DNA from: JAYRZB01 sp041916675 | GTDB taxonomy: Bacteria; Pseudomonadota; Alphaproteobacteria; Rhizobiales; Devosiaceae | DNA length: 64,000 nucleotides | NCBI GenBank assembly: GCA_041916675.1 | Contig: JAYRZB010000003.1 | Span: forward strand, 1 to 64,000 | Direction: 5' to 3' | Part shown: positions 51,698-59,103 of the stretch, piece after piece | How the letters are laid out: the number at the start of each line of letters is the position of its first letter | How positions within the stretch are numbered: position 1 is the first letter of the stretch | The notes under the pieces: model-generated | The model's database searches: none | Told to the model about the DNA's origin: nothing | The model's input: the letters and a program-made list of their open reading frames with translations, nothing else | Translations under genes and position numbers: made by a program

Positions 51698-51700
51698 AAT

Positions 51701-52189
51701 CTACCTCTGCCCCGAGCGCTCGCCGGCGCCTCGCAGCTCAATGACGTGTTCATGGGAACTGGCCGGATCAATCAGGATGACCCGGTCATCGGAAATCTGT
51801 TTGAGAACAAACCCGAAGGCGGTACCGCCTTCATTTGCGACAATGTATGAAGACGTGCCGTCGGATGGGGCGATGAGTGCGCGCCATCCGTCAGGCCTGG
51901 AGAATATCCCGCGCAAAGACGGGAGAGCCGTCTGAAGGGGTGGCTGGCTGGCAAGTTCAATGGGAGCCACGTTCCTATCGAACTTGAATAGCGACTTCGT
52001 GGCGGATGAAGCGTCCTTCACACTCGCTGAGATTGGAAACTCGGGCGACTCGATTGCGCTTGCTGGAAGCTCGGCGGGAAGCCTGATCGCTGGAAAAGGT
52101 TCAGCCATTGGCGGCGGAATCAAAAAAGCGGCTACCCCAATTGCTGAGGAACCAATCCAGAATGCCCAGACGATCTCACGACGCAACAT
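51701..52189 (-). CDS. gspC: GspC-like inner-membrane protein, short form
   Basis: A 162-residue protein with one N-terminal membrane segment (REIVWAFWIGSSAIGVAAFLI) and a beta-rich C-terminal part (SLRGIFSRPDG, SSYIVANEGG, VILIDPASSHEHVIEL) that looks like the homology region of GspC, which contacts GspD. It lacks the PDZ domain of classical GspC. Position just ahead of gspD agrees. Alternative: another small T2SS accessory. Confidence 0.7.
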   Translation of the reverse strand: MLRREIVWAFWIGSSAIGVAAFLIPPPMAEPFPAIRLPAELPASAIESPEFPISASVKDASSATKSLFKFDRNVAPIELASQPPLQTALPSLRGIFSRPDGWRALIAPSDGTSSYIVANEGGTAFGFVLKQISDDRVILIDPASSHEHVIELRGAGERSGQR

Positions 52190-52718
52190 CGTGATCCCCT
52201 ATGAGCACTGCGTTGAATTCCAGCCGCCCGCCCGTGGCACCAGCTGCAGGCGGCTGCAGATCGAAACTCTCAAATCGCAGAGCGAGCGGGCCCTGTTCAA
52301 GGCGAGCGGACAGGGTGAGCAACGCCTCCTCAGTCAGTATCACCCTGATCGAAACACGAACGGTCGATCTCCGGTCTTGGCCGCGCTGTAGGGCAAATTG
52401 AGACGTGAGGAGTTCAACGCCGATGGCGGCGGCCTCATTCCTGACGGTGGACAAATAGAGCGTGCTCGCAGCCTCCTCGTTTGGTGAGGCACCAATCTGA
52501 TCTGCGCCAGGTGGCTCCGCGATGCTCGGAAGTGTTGCAAGCTCAGACAAAGCTGCAGCAATTCTAACGTTGATCGTCTCGAAATCTAATGCATTTGATG
52601 CCAGACTTGTGGCTTGCCGTTGATACTGCGTCCCCAGTTGCCACGCCTGCAAAACTGCAAGAGCCACGGCCATCACCAACACAATCAGGGGTAGGTATTT
52701 CGAGGCCCCCTGCATCAC
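52176..52718 (-). CDS. gspM: GspM-like type II secretion protein
   Basis: A 180-residue bitopic protein: cytoplasmic start, membrane segment at about 10-27 (LPLIVLVMAVALAVLQAW), coiled-coil-like helix, then a ferredoxin-like periplasmic domain (VRVSIRVILTEEALLTLSARLEQG, LRFESFDLQ). The layout and place between gspL and gspC identify it as GspM (subtype b). It overlaps gspC by 14 bases and gspL by four. Confidence 0.78.
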   Translation of the reverse strand: MMQGASKYLPLIVLVMAVALAVLQAWQLGTQYQRQATSLASNALDFETINVRIAAALSELATLPSIAEPPGADQIGASPNEEAASTLYLSTVRNEAAAIGVELLTSQFALQRGQDRRSTVRVSIRVILTEEALLTLSARLEQGPLALRFESFDLQPPAAGATGGRLEFNAVLIGDHDVAS

Positions 52719-53644
52719 GGGATCGCCCTCAAAACAAGCGTAGCAAGCTCCTGCCCATCGCTGTCCTTCTGAATTGCCCCCTCTATTGATGCGGAGTACC
52801 TGTTCAGCGCCATATTGATCTGGTCCAGACCACTCAACGCATTCGGCGCACGTACGAAGGCCCGAACCAAGCCACCGCGTCCTTCGAGCCGCTTAATTTC
52901 AACGGTCTCGGGAAGTGCAGCGGCCAGATCGCTGAGAACCGATTGCAGCGAAAGACTTTCGGCCCGCCTTTGCGACCGCGTTTCGAGATCGGCAAGCGCA
53001 GCATTGCGGCGCTTCAGTTCATCGGAGAGCGAGGCGAGAGTTGAGCGAGCGCTTGAAATGGCGGCCAGTTGCCGCGCTGCAGCAGTTTGAAAATCAGCAT
53101 TGTGCAGCTGCCCTAAAGCCATAAGGGCCAGCGCAAGCAGCGCAAATGGGAGGGCGAGCAGGAATCTGCGCCAGCGCATGGCGGGATTAATCAACTCTGC
53201 AAGTTCGGGAATCTCAATGCGATTGCCGGAAACGCTGATGGAAACACGGCCAATGGCGCTGGGTCTTGTAACATTGGCAGCCAGACTGTCAGCGACCACC
53301 CTGCGTGGGACCATGACCAAATTGGTCACTTGTTGATCTGCGACACGGCGCTGCCGAGTGAGACAAACGTATAGCTCTTCAGGCGTGAACGGCGTCTGTG
53401 AATGTACGAGGATTGCCGCCGCATCAGCCATGCTGCCCTTCGCTTCTATGGGCACGCTCAGATCGTGCTCGAGCACCTGAGATTGATCCAAAATCAGGTG
53501 AATGGGCCTTTTCCTTGCGTTGCCAACTGGCGCAGGAGGGCGCCCCACGAGGAGTTCTTGCATTGGACCTTGCAGAAACCGCCATGTAGCGGCGCCCCAC
53601 CCTGAGCGGACTCTTGCACCGATGTCTGAAACGGCATGTTGCAT
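52715..53644 (-). CDS. gspL: GspL-like type II secretion protein
   Basis: A 309-residue protein. Residues 1-175 form a short cytoplasmic domain, a membrane segment follows (RFLLALPFALLALALMALGQL), then a coiled coil (LASLSDELKRRNAALADLETRS) and a PilN/GspL-like periplasmic ferredoxin fold (LPETVEIKRLEGRGGLVRAFV). It links the ATPase to the inner-membrane platform. The cytoplasmic part is shorter than in enterobacterial GspL. Confidence 0.8.
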   Translation of the reverse strand: MQHAVSDIGARVRSGWGAATWRFLQGPMQELLVGRPPAPVGNARKRPIHLILDQSQVLEHDLSVPIEAKGSMADAAAILVHSQTPFTPEELYVCLTRQRRVADQQVTNLVMVPRRVVADSLAANVTRPSAIGRVSISVSGNRIEIPELAELINPAMRWRRFLLALPFALLALALMALGQLHNADFQTAAARQLAAISSARSTLASLSDELKRRNAALADLETRSQRRAESLSLQSVLSDLAAALPETVEIKRLEGRGGLVRAFVRAPNALSGLDQINMALNRYSASIEGAIQKDSDGQELATLVLRAIP

Positions 53645-54187
53645 TCAGGGCCCCGTCCTCTGCGCAGCCCACAACACTGGCACCCAATGGCGCCTGCCAT
53701 CTGTGAGGTTAAGCCTGATTGCGCTGGGTGTTTCTTGCAGCGGGTCAAACGCTCCAACCCACCTTGGCGGATCGCGCCGCGTCAGGAAGTACTCAAGTTT
53801 GGCCTCGGCAAAGCCGGCCATGCTGATCTGCCCGGGGGCAACGATGCCTTCACCCCGCCATGCAAGTGCGGCGGGCGTTAACGTTGTCGCCTGATGAAAC
53901 TGCAGAATGACCTCCGCGCCACTTTCTGTGCGTAGATTTGCCTCCCCCTCCACACCAGCAATGTCGGAGACGATCCAACTGAGGGGCCATGCTTCAAGCT
54001 GATCCGACAAGGTCTGCAGATTTGAGAGGGTATCCAGCGCTGCGTGTTGTTGCCCGCTTCGCTGCGAAAGTGCTGCCGCAAAGGCCACCAATCCGCCAAC
54101 TGCAGTCAAAAGAATTGATGCAATCACCAGGGCGACAAGCACCTCAACAAGCGTAAAGCCCGCGTCTTGTTTGGCTGCCATCGCCAC
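53645..54187 (-). CDS. gspJ: Type II secretion pseudopilin GspJ
   Basis: A 180-residue pseudopilin with leader KQDAG cut before FTLVEVLVALVIASILL (Glu at +5). The globular domain (WIVSDIAGVEGEANLRTES, LAWRGEGIV, KLEYFLTRRD) suits GspJ by length and by its place after gspI. Its start overlaps the gspI stop by one base. Confidence 0.8.
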   Translation of the reverse strand: MAMAAKQDAGFTLVEVLVALVIASILLTAVGGLVAFAAALSQRSGQQHAALDTLSNLQTLSDQLEAWPLSWIVSDIAGVEGEANLRTESGAEVILQFHQATTLTPAALAWRGEGIVAPGQISMAGFAEAKLEYFLTRRDPPRWVGAFDPLQETPSAIRLNLTDGRRHWVPVLWAAQRTGP

Positions 54188-54573
54188 TAGGCGCCTCCCC
54201 GAAACTCTGGGACAAGCAGAACGGGGACTGTCCGCCAGGGTTCGGCCTCACCGATAATGGTTGCGCGCACCTCAAGCCAGACAACATCCGAGTTGGACGT
54301 GCTACCGCGCACCGGGGCATTCACAACTGAATAGGAATATACCCCGTCCAACAGCTGGGTCAGAAGGTGCTCTTTGCCTGCACCCAGTATGGTGAGTTCA
54401 ATTGCTTGCGCCTCAAGGTTAACCATGCCAACCGAGGCGTCGAGGGACTTATCGATGCGGTTGAGCATCCCCTGCCCCAGCCCATAGGCCGCGGTGCCCG
54501 CCGCAGCGAGGATAGTAGCTGCTACCAACACCTCGACCAGAACAAATCCATCGTCGCCGCGCTCCCTCATCAT
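54187..54573 (-). CDS. gspI: Type II secretion pseudopilin GspI
   Basis: A 128-residue minor pseudopilin. The leader GDDG precedes FVLVEVLVAATILAAAG, with Glu at +5. The short C-terminal domain (QAIELTILGAGKE, VWLEVRATI) is the right size for GspI, which nucleates the pseudopilus tip with J and K. It overlaps gspH by four bases. Confidence 0.8.
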   Translation of the reverse strand: MMRERGDDGFVLVEVLVAATILAAAGTAAYGLGQGMLNRIDKSLDASVGMVNLEAQAIELTILGAGKEHLLTQLLDGVYSYSVVNAPVRGSTSNSDVVWLEVRATIIGEAEPWRTVPVLLVPEFRGGA

Positions 54574-54989
54574 GGCGGCGAACCGCCAGCGCGGGCAACC
54601 GTGAAAAGGGGCCGAACACCCCCCTGCCGGTCCAGCGCGACCAAGTGGCCCGACACTGAACCGTCAGGATAGACTACCAGGGTTTGAGGGGTACCAGAGT
54701 CGGCTCCACTGAGCGCAAGCCGGATGTCCGGCCCAAACCTTACCTCACCGTTGGCAGTGCCGATGCGTCCTACATCCAAATTCAGCACCAGAGCATTTCC
54801 ACTAGCAATCGCTTCAATGCGGAAGCGATCGGTGAACTGCACAAGCTTGGCAAGGTCGTCCTCGCCCGCAGGTTGTCGAGCAACAGTGGCCATCGCCGTG
54901 ACTGCAGCGGCAACGACAACGAGCGCGACCAGAACTTCGAGGACGCTCATTCCGTAATTGTTGCTGGCGGTTAGTGTTGCTCTGGCCAT
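54570..54989 (-). CDS. gspH: Type II secretion pseudopilin GspH
   Basis: A 139-residue pseudopilin. ASNNYG precedes MSVLEVLVALVVVAAAVTAM (Glu at +5), then a beta domain (VLNLDVGRIGTANGEVRF, TLVVYPDGSVSG) like GspH/FimT. It directly abuts the gspG stop. Confidence 0.8.
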   Translation of the reverse strand: MARATLTASNNYGMSVLEVLVALVVVAAAVTAMATVARQPAGEDDLAKLVQFTDRFRIEAIASGNALVLNLDVGRIGTANGEVRFGPDIRLALSGADSGTPQTLVVYPDGSVSGHLVALDRQGGVRPLFTVARAGGSPP

Positions 54990-55454
54990 CTAGCCCCCAC
55001 TCAAAGCGATGTCGGCGGCGGCGCCTACGCCCGCCTCCTGCCGGTCACTACCTAGGGAAACGACTGAGTATCCGGCGTCGCTTTCAAAGCTATAGCGAAG
55101 CGGTTGCCCCCAGGGATCGTTGAGCAGGTCGGACGATTTGAGGTAGGGGCCCCTCCATCCTGAGGATTCCGGAGGCGACGTTACGAGGGCCGTCAGACCC
55201 TCTTCATTTGTTGGGTAGCGTTGGGTATCGAGGTAGAACAGTTCGAGAGCGTTCTCGACTTGTTTGAGTTGCAGCCCTGCAACATCCACCTTGGCGCGAT
55301 CCAGCTGTTGAACGACCTGTATGGTCACCACAACGCCGATAAGGCTGAGGATAACCAGAACGACCATCAACTCGAGCACGGTCATGCCGGCGTCGCTCGA
55401 CCATGCGGATGGTCCTGAACTTAAGCGCGGCGAAAGCGATTGACTACGACGCAA
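54990..55454 (-). CDS. gspG: Type II secretion major pseudopilin GspG
   Basis: A 154-residue major pseudopilin: cleavage at SDAG / MTVLELMVVLVILSLIG (Glu at +5), the long N-terminal helix, then the GspG hallmarks FYLDTQRYPTNEEGLTAL, GWRGPYLKS and DPWGQPLRY that form the calcium-binding loop region. The leader before the cleavage site is unusually long (about 23 residues); a later start is possible. It overlaps gspF by 11 bases. Confidence 0.9.
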   Translation of the reverse strand: MRRSQSLSPRLSSGPSAWSSDAGMTVLELMVVLVILSLIGVVVTIQVVQQLDRAKVDVAGLQLKQVENALELFYLDTQRYPTNEEGLTALVTSPPESSGWRGPYLKSSDLLNDPWGQPLRYSFESDAGYSVVSLGSDRQEAGVGAAADIALSGG

Positions 55455-56682
55455 GGTTGTTCACCTCCAGCAGGGCCGAGAACACCGAAAAGATCAGGCC
55501 ACCGACCATGATCCCAACGGCAAGGATGAGGACCGGGGCAAGCAAACTTGATACAACCGCAACGCGCCCCTGAAACTGGCTTTTGGCTTCGCCCGACGCT
55601 GCCGCAAGAACTTCGGACAGTCGGCCACTTCGCTCGCCGACCGCTATCAGATGAAGAGCCTTTGCAGGAAAGTGCGGTATCAGCCCAGTTGCGGCCTCAA
55701 CACTGCCGCCACGCCGTAGCGCACTGCTTGCACTTTGGGCCACAGACCGAGCGCGCGGAAAACCCGAAGCTTCGATCGCCCCTGGCAATGCGGCAGCCAT
55801 CGGCACATGGCTGTCAACGAAGAGTTTCAGGGTCGCGGCAAACTGCTGGGTTGCCGACCAAATGAGAATTGGACCCGCAATTGGCATTCGATAGGCGGCA
55901 CCCTTTAGCCAGTCACGCACGCCGGGATTTCGGGCAAGAGCGATTGTGGCCGCAGTCGCCAGAACGATGGCGGCTAAAAGCATCAGCCAATTTGCCGACA
56001 TGAAGGCTGAAGTCGCACCAAGCGTTGAAATAATCAGTGGCACAGGTTTGTTCATGGACAGGAACAAACCTGACAGATTGGGAGCGACGAAGAAGCCAAT
56101 GATGCCAAGGGTGAGTACCGCAACGCCGAGCAAGAATGCGGGATAAACAAGCGCGCCGCCAACAGATCGGGCAAACCCGCCCCGTTCCTCATAACCTTCG
56201 GCAAGCATCTTGAGGGAATTGGCAAGCGAGGCGGATGCCTCTCCCGCCCTGACGACGGGAACCATGTCAGAGGGCACAGAAAAGCCTGAGTGCGCAATTG
56301 CCTCCGAAAGCGATCGGCCGAAACGCAGGCCCTGACGAACCAGTGCAGAAAACCGGTACAGCGTCGATCGCCTCGAAAGCGTGGGAAGTGCTATCGCCAG
56401 CGCTTCTGAAACTTCAACGCCCGAGTCGAGCAGAATGTAGAGATCCTTGCAAAACGACTGCGCGTCACGGAACGTTATGCGATTGGGAGCGCCAATTCCA
56501 ACTTCGCGCTGCCAGAACGGTTCACGCAAAGGCTGGCCCTCAAGCCGCAGCGGGCGATAACCCTTGGCAAAGAGCGCCGCGATGGCAGCGCTCCGGTTCT
56601 CAGCCTCAATGTCTCCTGATGTGACCGTCCCTTCCGGCGCCACTGCCTTGAAGAAGTATGTCGTGGAACCCTCAACCTGCAT
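55444..56682 (-). CDS. gspF: Type II secretion inner-membrane platform protein GspF
   Basis: A 412-residue protein with two GspF domains, each with a cytoplasmic helical bundle and membrane segments (GGALVYPAFLLGVAVLTLGIIGFF and a C-terminal VSSLLAPVLILAVGIMVGGLIF region). Conserved FCKDLYILLDSGVEVSEAL and GERSGRLSEVL motifs are present. Start at 56682 (MQVEGSTTYFF) matches the family; the longer frame runs back into gspE. It overlaps gspE by 11 bases. Confidence 0.9.
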   Translation of the reverse strand: MQVEGSTTYFFKAVAPEGTVTSGDIEAENRSAAIAALFAKGYRPLRLEGQPLREPFWQREVGIGAPNRITFRDAQSFCKDLYILLDSGVEVSEALAIALPTLSRRSTLYRFSALVRQGLRFGRSLSEAIAHSGFSVPSDMVPVVRAGEASASLANSLKMLAEGYEERGGFARSVGGALVYPAFLLGVAVLTLGIIGFFVAPNLSGLFLSMNKPVPLIISTLGATSAFMSANWLMLLAAIVLATAATIALARNPGVRDWLKGAAYRMPIAGPILIWSATQQFAATLKLFVDSHVPMAAALPGAIEASGFPRARSVAQSASSALRRGGSVEAATGLIPHFPAKALHLIAVGERSGRLSEVLAAASGEAKSQFQGRVAVVSSLLAPVLILAVGIMVGGLIFSVFSALLEVNNLAS

Positions 56683-58318
56683 TGGAGAGCACCCCGGCAA
56701 GTTCGGACGCCGCAATATCGCCATTGGCCACTCGCGCCGCGGCATCAGCGGCAAGAGGTACATAGCCTCGCCGATTCAACTCGTCGATCAACGCGGGCGC
56801 AGGTGTGATTGAAGTGGCCAATTGTCCTGTGATGGCGTCATCGAGGCTGATCAATTCGCCGATAGCAACCCGGCCGTGCGAGCCCGTACCTCCACAAGTT
56901 GAGCAAAGCTCTCGTTCCGCTGCGGCCCCTCCCCTGCAGGATTGGCATATCCTGCGGACCAGGCGCTGCGAGAGGACACCGCGCAGTACCGCTGCGAGCA
57001 GGTAAGGCTCGACGCCCATGTCAATGAGGCGTGGGACGGCGGCCATCGCGGAATTGGTGTGGAGTGTCGCCAGAACCAGATGACCGGTTAGGGCGGCCTG
57101 AACCGCGATCCGGGCTGTCTCGGCATCGCGGATTTCCCCGATCAGAATGATGTCCGGGTCCTGCCTCAGCACCGAGCGCAAAACCCTTGGAAAGGTTAGG
57201 CCGATCTTCTCATCAACCTGGATCTGGGACGCGCCATCGATGCGATACTCAACCGGGTCTTCAATTGTCACCACATTGAGGTGCGGGCGGATTAGGCGCT
57301 TGAGGGCAGCATGGAGCGTTGTCGATTTGCCCGATCCAGTTGGCCCGGTGACCAGAACCATGCCAGAGGTATGTTCGAAAAGTTGTTCGAGGCCTACGCT
57401 GATTGCCGGCGAGAATCCAAGTTCGGCAAGGCTGGTCACCCCGGCATCGCGTGAGAGCAGCCTGAGCACCGCGCCCTCACCGTGGATTTGCGGCATGGTG
57501 GCAAGCCGCATGTCGATTGGCTGGCCGGCGATGTTGAGACGGATCCTTCCATCCTGTGGCAAACGGCGCTCCGATATATCAAGATTGGCCAGAATCTTGA
57601 GACGGGACAGGATGGCAGGAAGGAGATTGACGTCAGGTGCCGGCTGCGGTTCAAGCGCCCCATCAATGCGAAACAGCATTTCGGCCCGATTGCGCCAGGG
57701 GCGGATATGAATATCTGAGGCACCCTGATCGATTGCGGCGCGGACAGCCGTCTGCACAAACTTGATCACCGGCGCATCACTGGCAGAGTCACGGATGGCT
57801 TCAAGGTCGCCTTCACTGACAGCTTGGACGTCATCCGGTAGCCCGTCATCCTTGGTCTGTGGTACGAAGCCGTAGAGTGCCTCGAACGCAGCAAGGAGTG
57901 TCTGCCGTGTCGCGCTGAGCCGCCGTATTGGCTGACCCAACTTGAGCGCCAATGCCTTGGCAGCGAAGTCGTCGAACGGATCGAGCATGGCTATGCTGAC
58001 CGCGTGATCGCCAACGGCGACCGGCACGAGATTGGCAGCAATGGCATAGTCGGGCGAGACAAGAGCCGACAGACTAGTGGGATCGCCCAGTGTGCCATCA
58101 AACTGCGGGGCCCCCAGTGGTCCCTCAGCAAGCGCCCGAAGCGCCACCTCGCTGATGATACCAAGATCGAGCAATACCCTGTCGAGCCGATTGCCGGTTC
58201 TCGCCACGGCACTCATTGCGCGATCAAGAGCCTGCGGCTCGACAAGTGATCTGGCAGCCAACTCGCCCGCCAGGCGTTCAGCGAAACCAGATTCATATGG
58301 AATGGCGTGACTGCTCAT
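56672..58318 (-). CDS. gspE: Type II secretion ATPase GspE
   Basis: A 548-residue secretion ATPase. An N1/N2 domain (about 1-170) precedes the RecA-like core: GPTGSGKSTT Walker A, aspartate box VVTIEDPVEYRIDG, Walker B IILIGEIRDAETA and histidine box GHLVLATLHTNSA. A tetracysteine zinc motif (CQSCRGGAAAERELCSTCGG) follows. Start at 58318 overlaps the peptidase stop (ATGA). It powers pseudopilus assembly. Confidence 0.93.
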   Translation of the reverse strand: MSSHAIPYESGFAERLAGELAARSLVEPQALDRAMSAVARTGNRLDRVLLDLGIISEVALRALAEGPLGAPQFDGTLGDPTSLSALVSPDYAIAANLVPVAVGDHAVSIAMLDPFDDFAAKALALKLGQPIRRLSATRQTLLAAFEALYGFVPQTKDDGLPDDVQAVSEGDLEAIRDSASDAPVIKFVQTAVRAAIDQGASDIHIRPWRNRAEMLFRIDGALEPQPAPDVNLLPAILSRLKILANLDISERRLPQDGRIRLNIAGQPIDMRLATMPQIHGEGAVLRLLSRDAGVTSLAELGFSPAISVGLEQLFEHTSGMVLVTGPTGSGKSTTLHAALKRLIRPHLNVVTIEDPVEYRIDGASQIQVDEKIGLTFPRVLRSVLRQDPDIILIGEIRDAETARIAVQAALTGHLVLATLHTNSAMAAVPRLIDMGVEPYLLAAVLRGVLSQRLVRRICQSCRGGAAAERELCSTCGGTGSHGRVAIGELISLDDAITGQLATSITPAPALIDELNRRGYVPLAADAAARVANGDIAASELAGVLSNAG

Positions 58319-58788
58319 ATTCGCCATCCCGCATATTCTCGTGCACACCAGAAGCCGAAAAATGCAGCAGCGATGAACGGGCCAAAGGCTATGGAACGGG
58401 TGGGAAGGCTCGCCGTATCGGCCATCCGTCGGGTGAGCACAACCAACACAGCGCTGAGCGAGGCTACCAGCATAACCGGTGCAAGGTAGAGCGGTCCGAG
58501 CCATGCCCCTACCCCCGCAAAAAGCTTGGCATCACCCATGCCAATTCCCGGCACGCCCTTGCGAATCCTGTGCATCTGGTCCGCCGCCCAGATGGCGAAA
58601 TAAGCCAGCACAGCCGCCGACATAGCCCAGGCCAAAGCGCTCCAACCATCGGCCAGCGCAGCATGGAGCAGCCCTGCGACAACAATGAGCGTGTTCAGTT
58701 CGTCAGGAATCCGGCGATGCCTGATATCGATGTGAGCGACAGCGACAAGGGCAGTGCCCAGAAGCGCCGTGAATACGCTGGCAATAAT
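58315..58788 (-). CDS. gspO: Prepilin peptidase (A24 family), non-standard start codon
   Basis: The frame encodes a short A24 aspartic peptidase with both catalytic blocks: AHIDIRHRRIPDELN (first Asp, near residue 24) and GIGMGDAKLFAG (second Asp, in GxGD), plus four or five membrane segments. Length about 157 residues, like minimal CpaA/TadV peptidases. No ATG, GTG or TTG occurs in frame between the upstream stop (58807-58809) and a TTG at 58635, which lies after the first catalytic block. A strong GAGGAGG (58794-58800) is five bases before an ATT at 58788, so ATT initiation is proposed. It would process GspG-K. Confidence 0.75.
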   Translation of the reverse strand: MIASVFTALLGTALVAVAHIDIRHRRIPDELNTLIVVAGLLHAALADGWSALAWAMSAAVLAYFAIWAADQMHRIRKGVPGIGMGDAKLFAGVGAWLGPLYLAPVMLVASLSAVLVVLTRRMADTASLPTRSIAFGPFIAAAFFGFWCAREYAGWRI

Positions 58789-59103
58789 ATTGCCCTCCTC
58801 ACATTTTCACTTTCAAAATACGCTTGCGTAGAAATCTGATGTCAAAAATTGGCAGTATCAGAGGCCAAAATGTGGACCTCGATTTCATCAGGCTAGCCCG
58901 TCCTTACCCCTGCGATCAAGTTGTTGGCTTGGTCTTTCCCGTGTTGTGTTCGCTATGGCTGGCGCACATGTCATCACGATGACGGTGCACATTGTTCACA
59001 AAGTGGGTTGACAGGTTTGGTTTGGCGTTTGAGGCTCCAGTGTGCGCGGGGTTTCGCGCAGTTTATTGATATTATTTGATTAAATTGATGTTTGGGGGAT
59101 TTC
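58789..59103. other. Divergent intergenic region of the gsp operon and the Rhs-like gene
   Basis: No gene seen. It carries promoters for both directions: TTGACA at 59008-59013 on the + strand, with an AT-rich tract at 59060-59090 (TTATTGATATTATTTGATTA). The GGGGGA before ATG 59104 serves as ribosome site. Confidence 0.5.
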
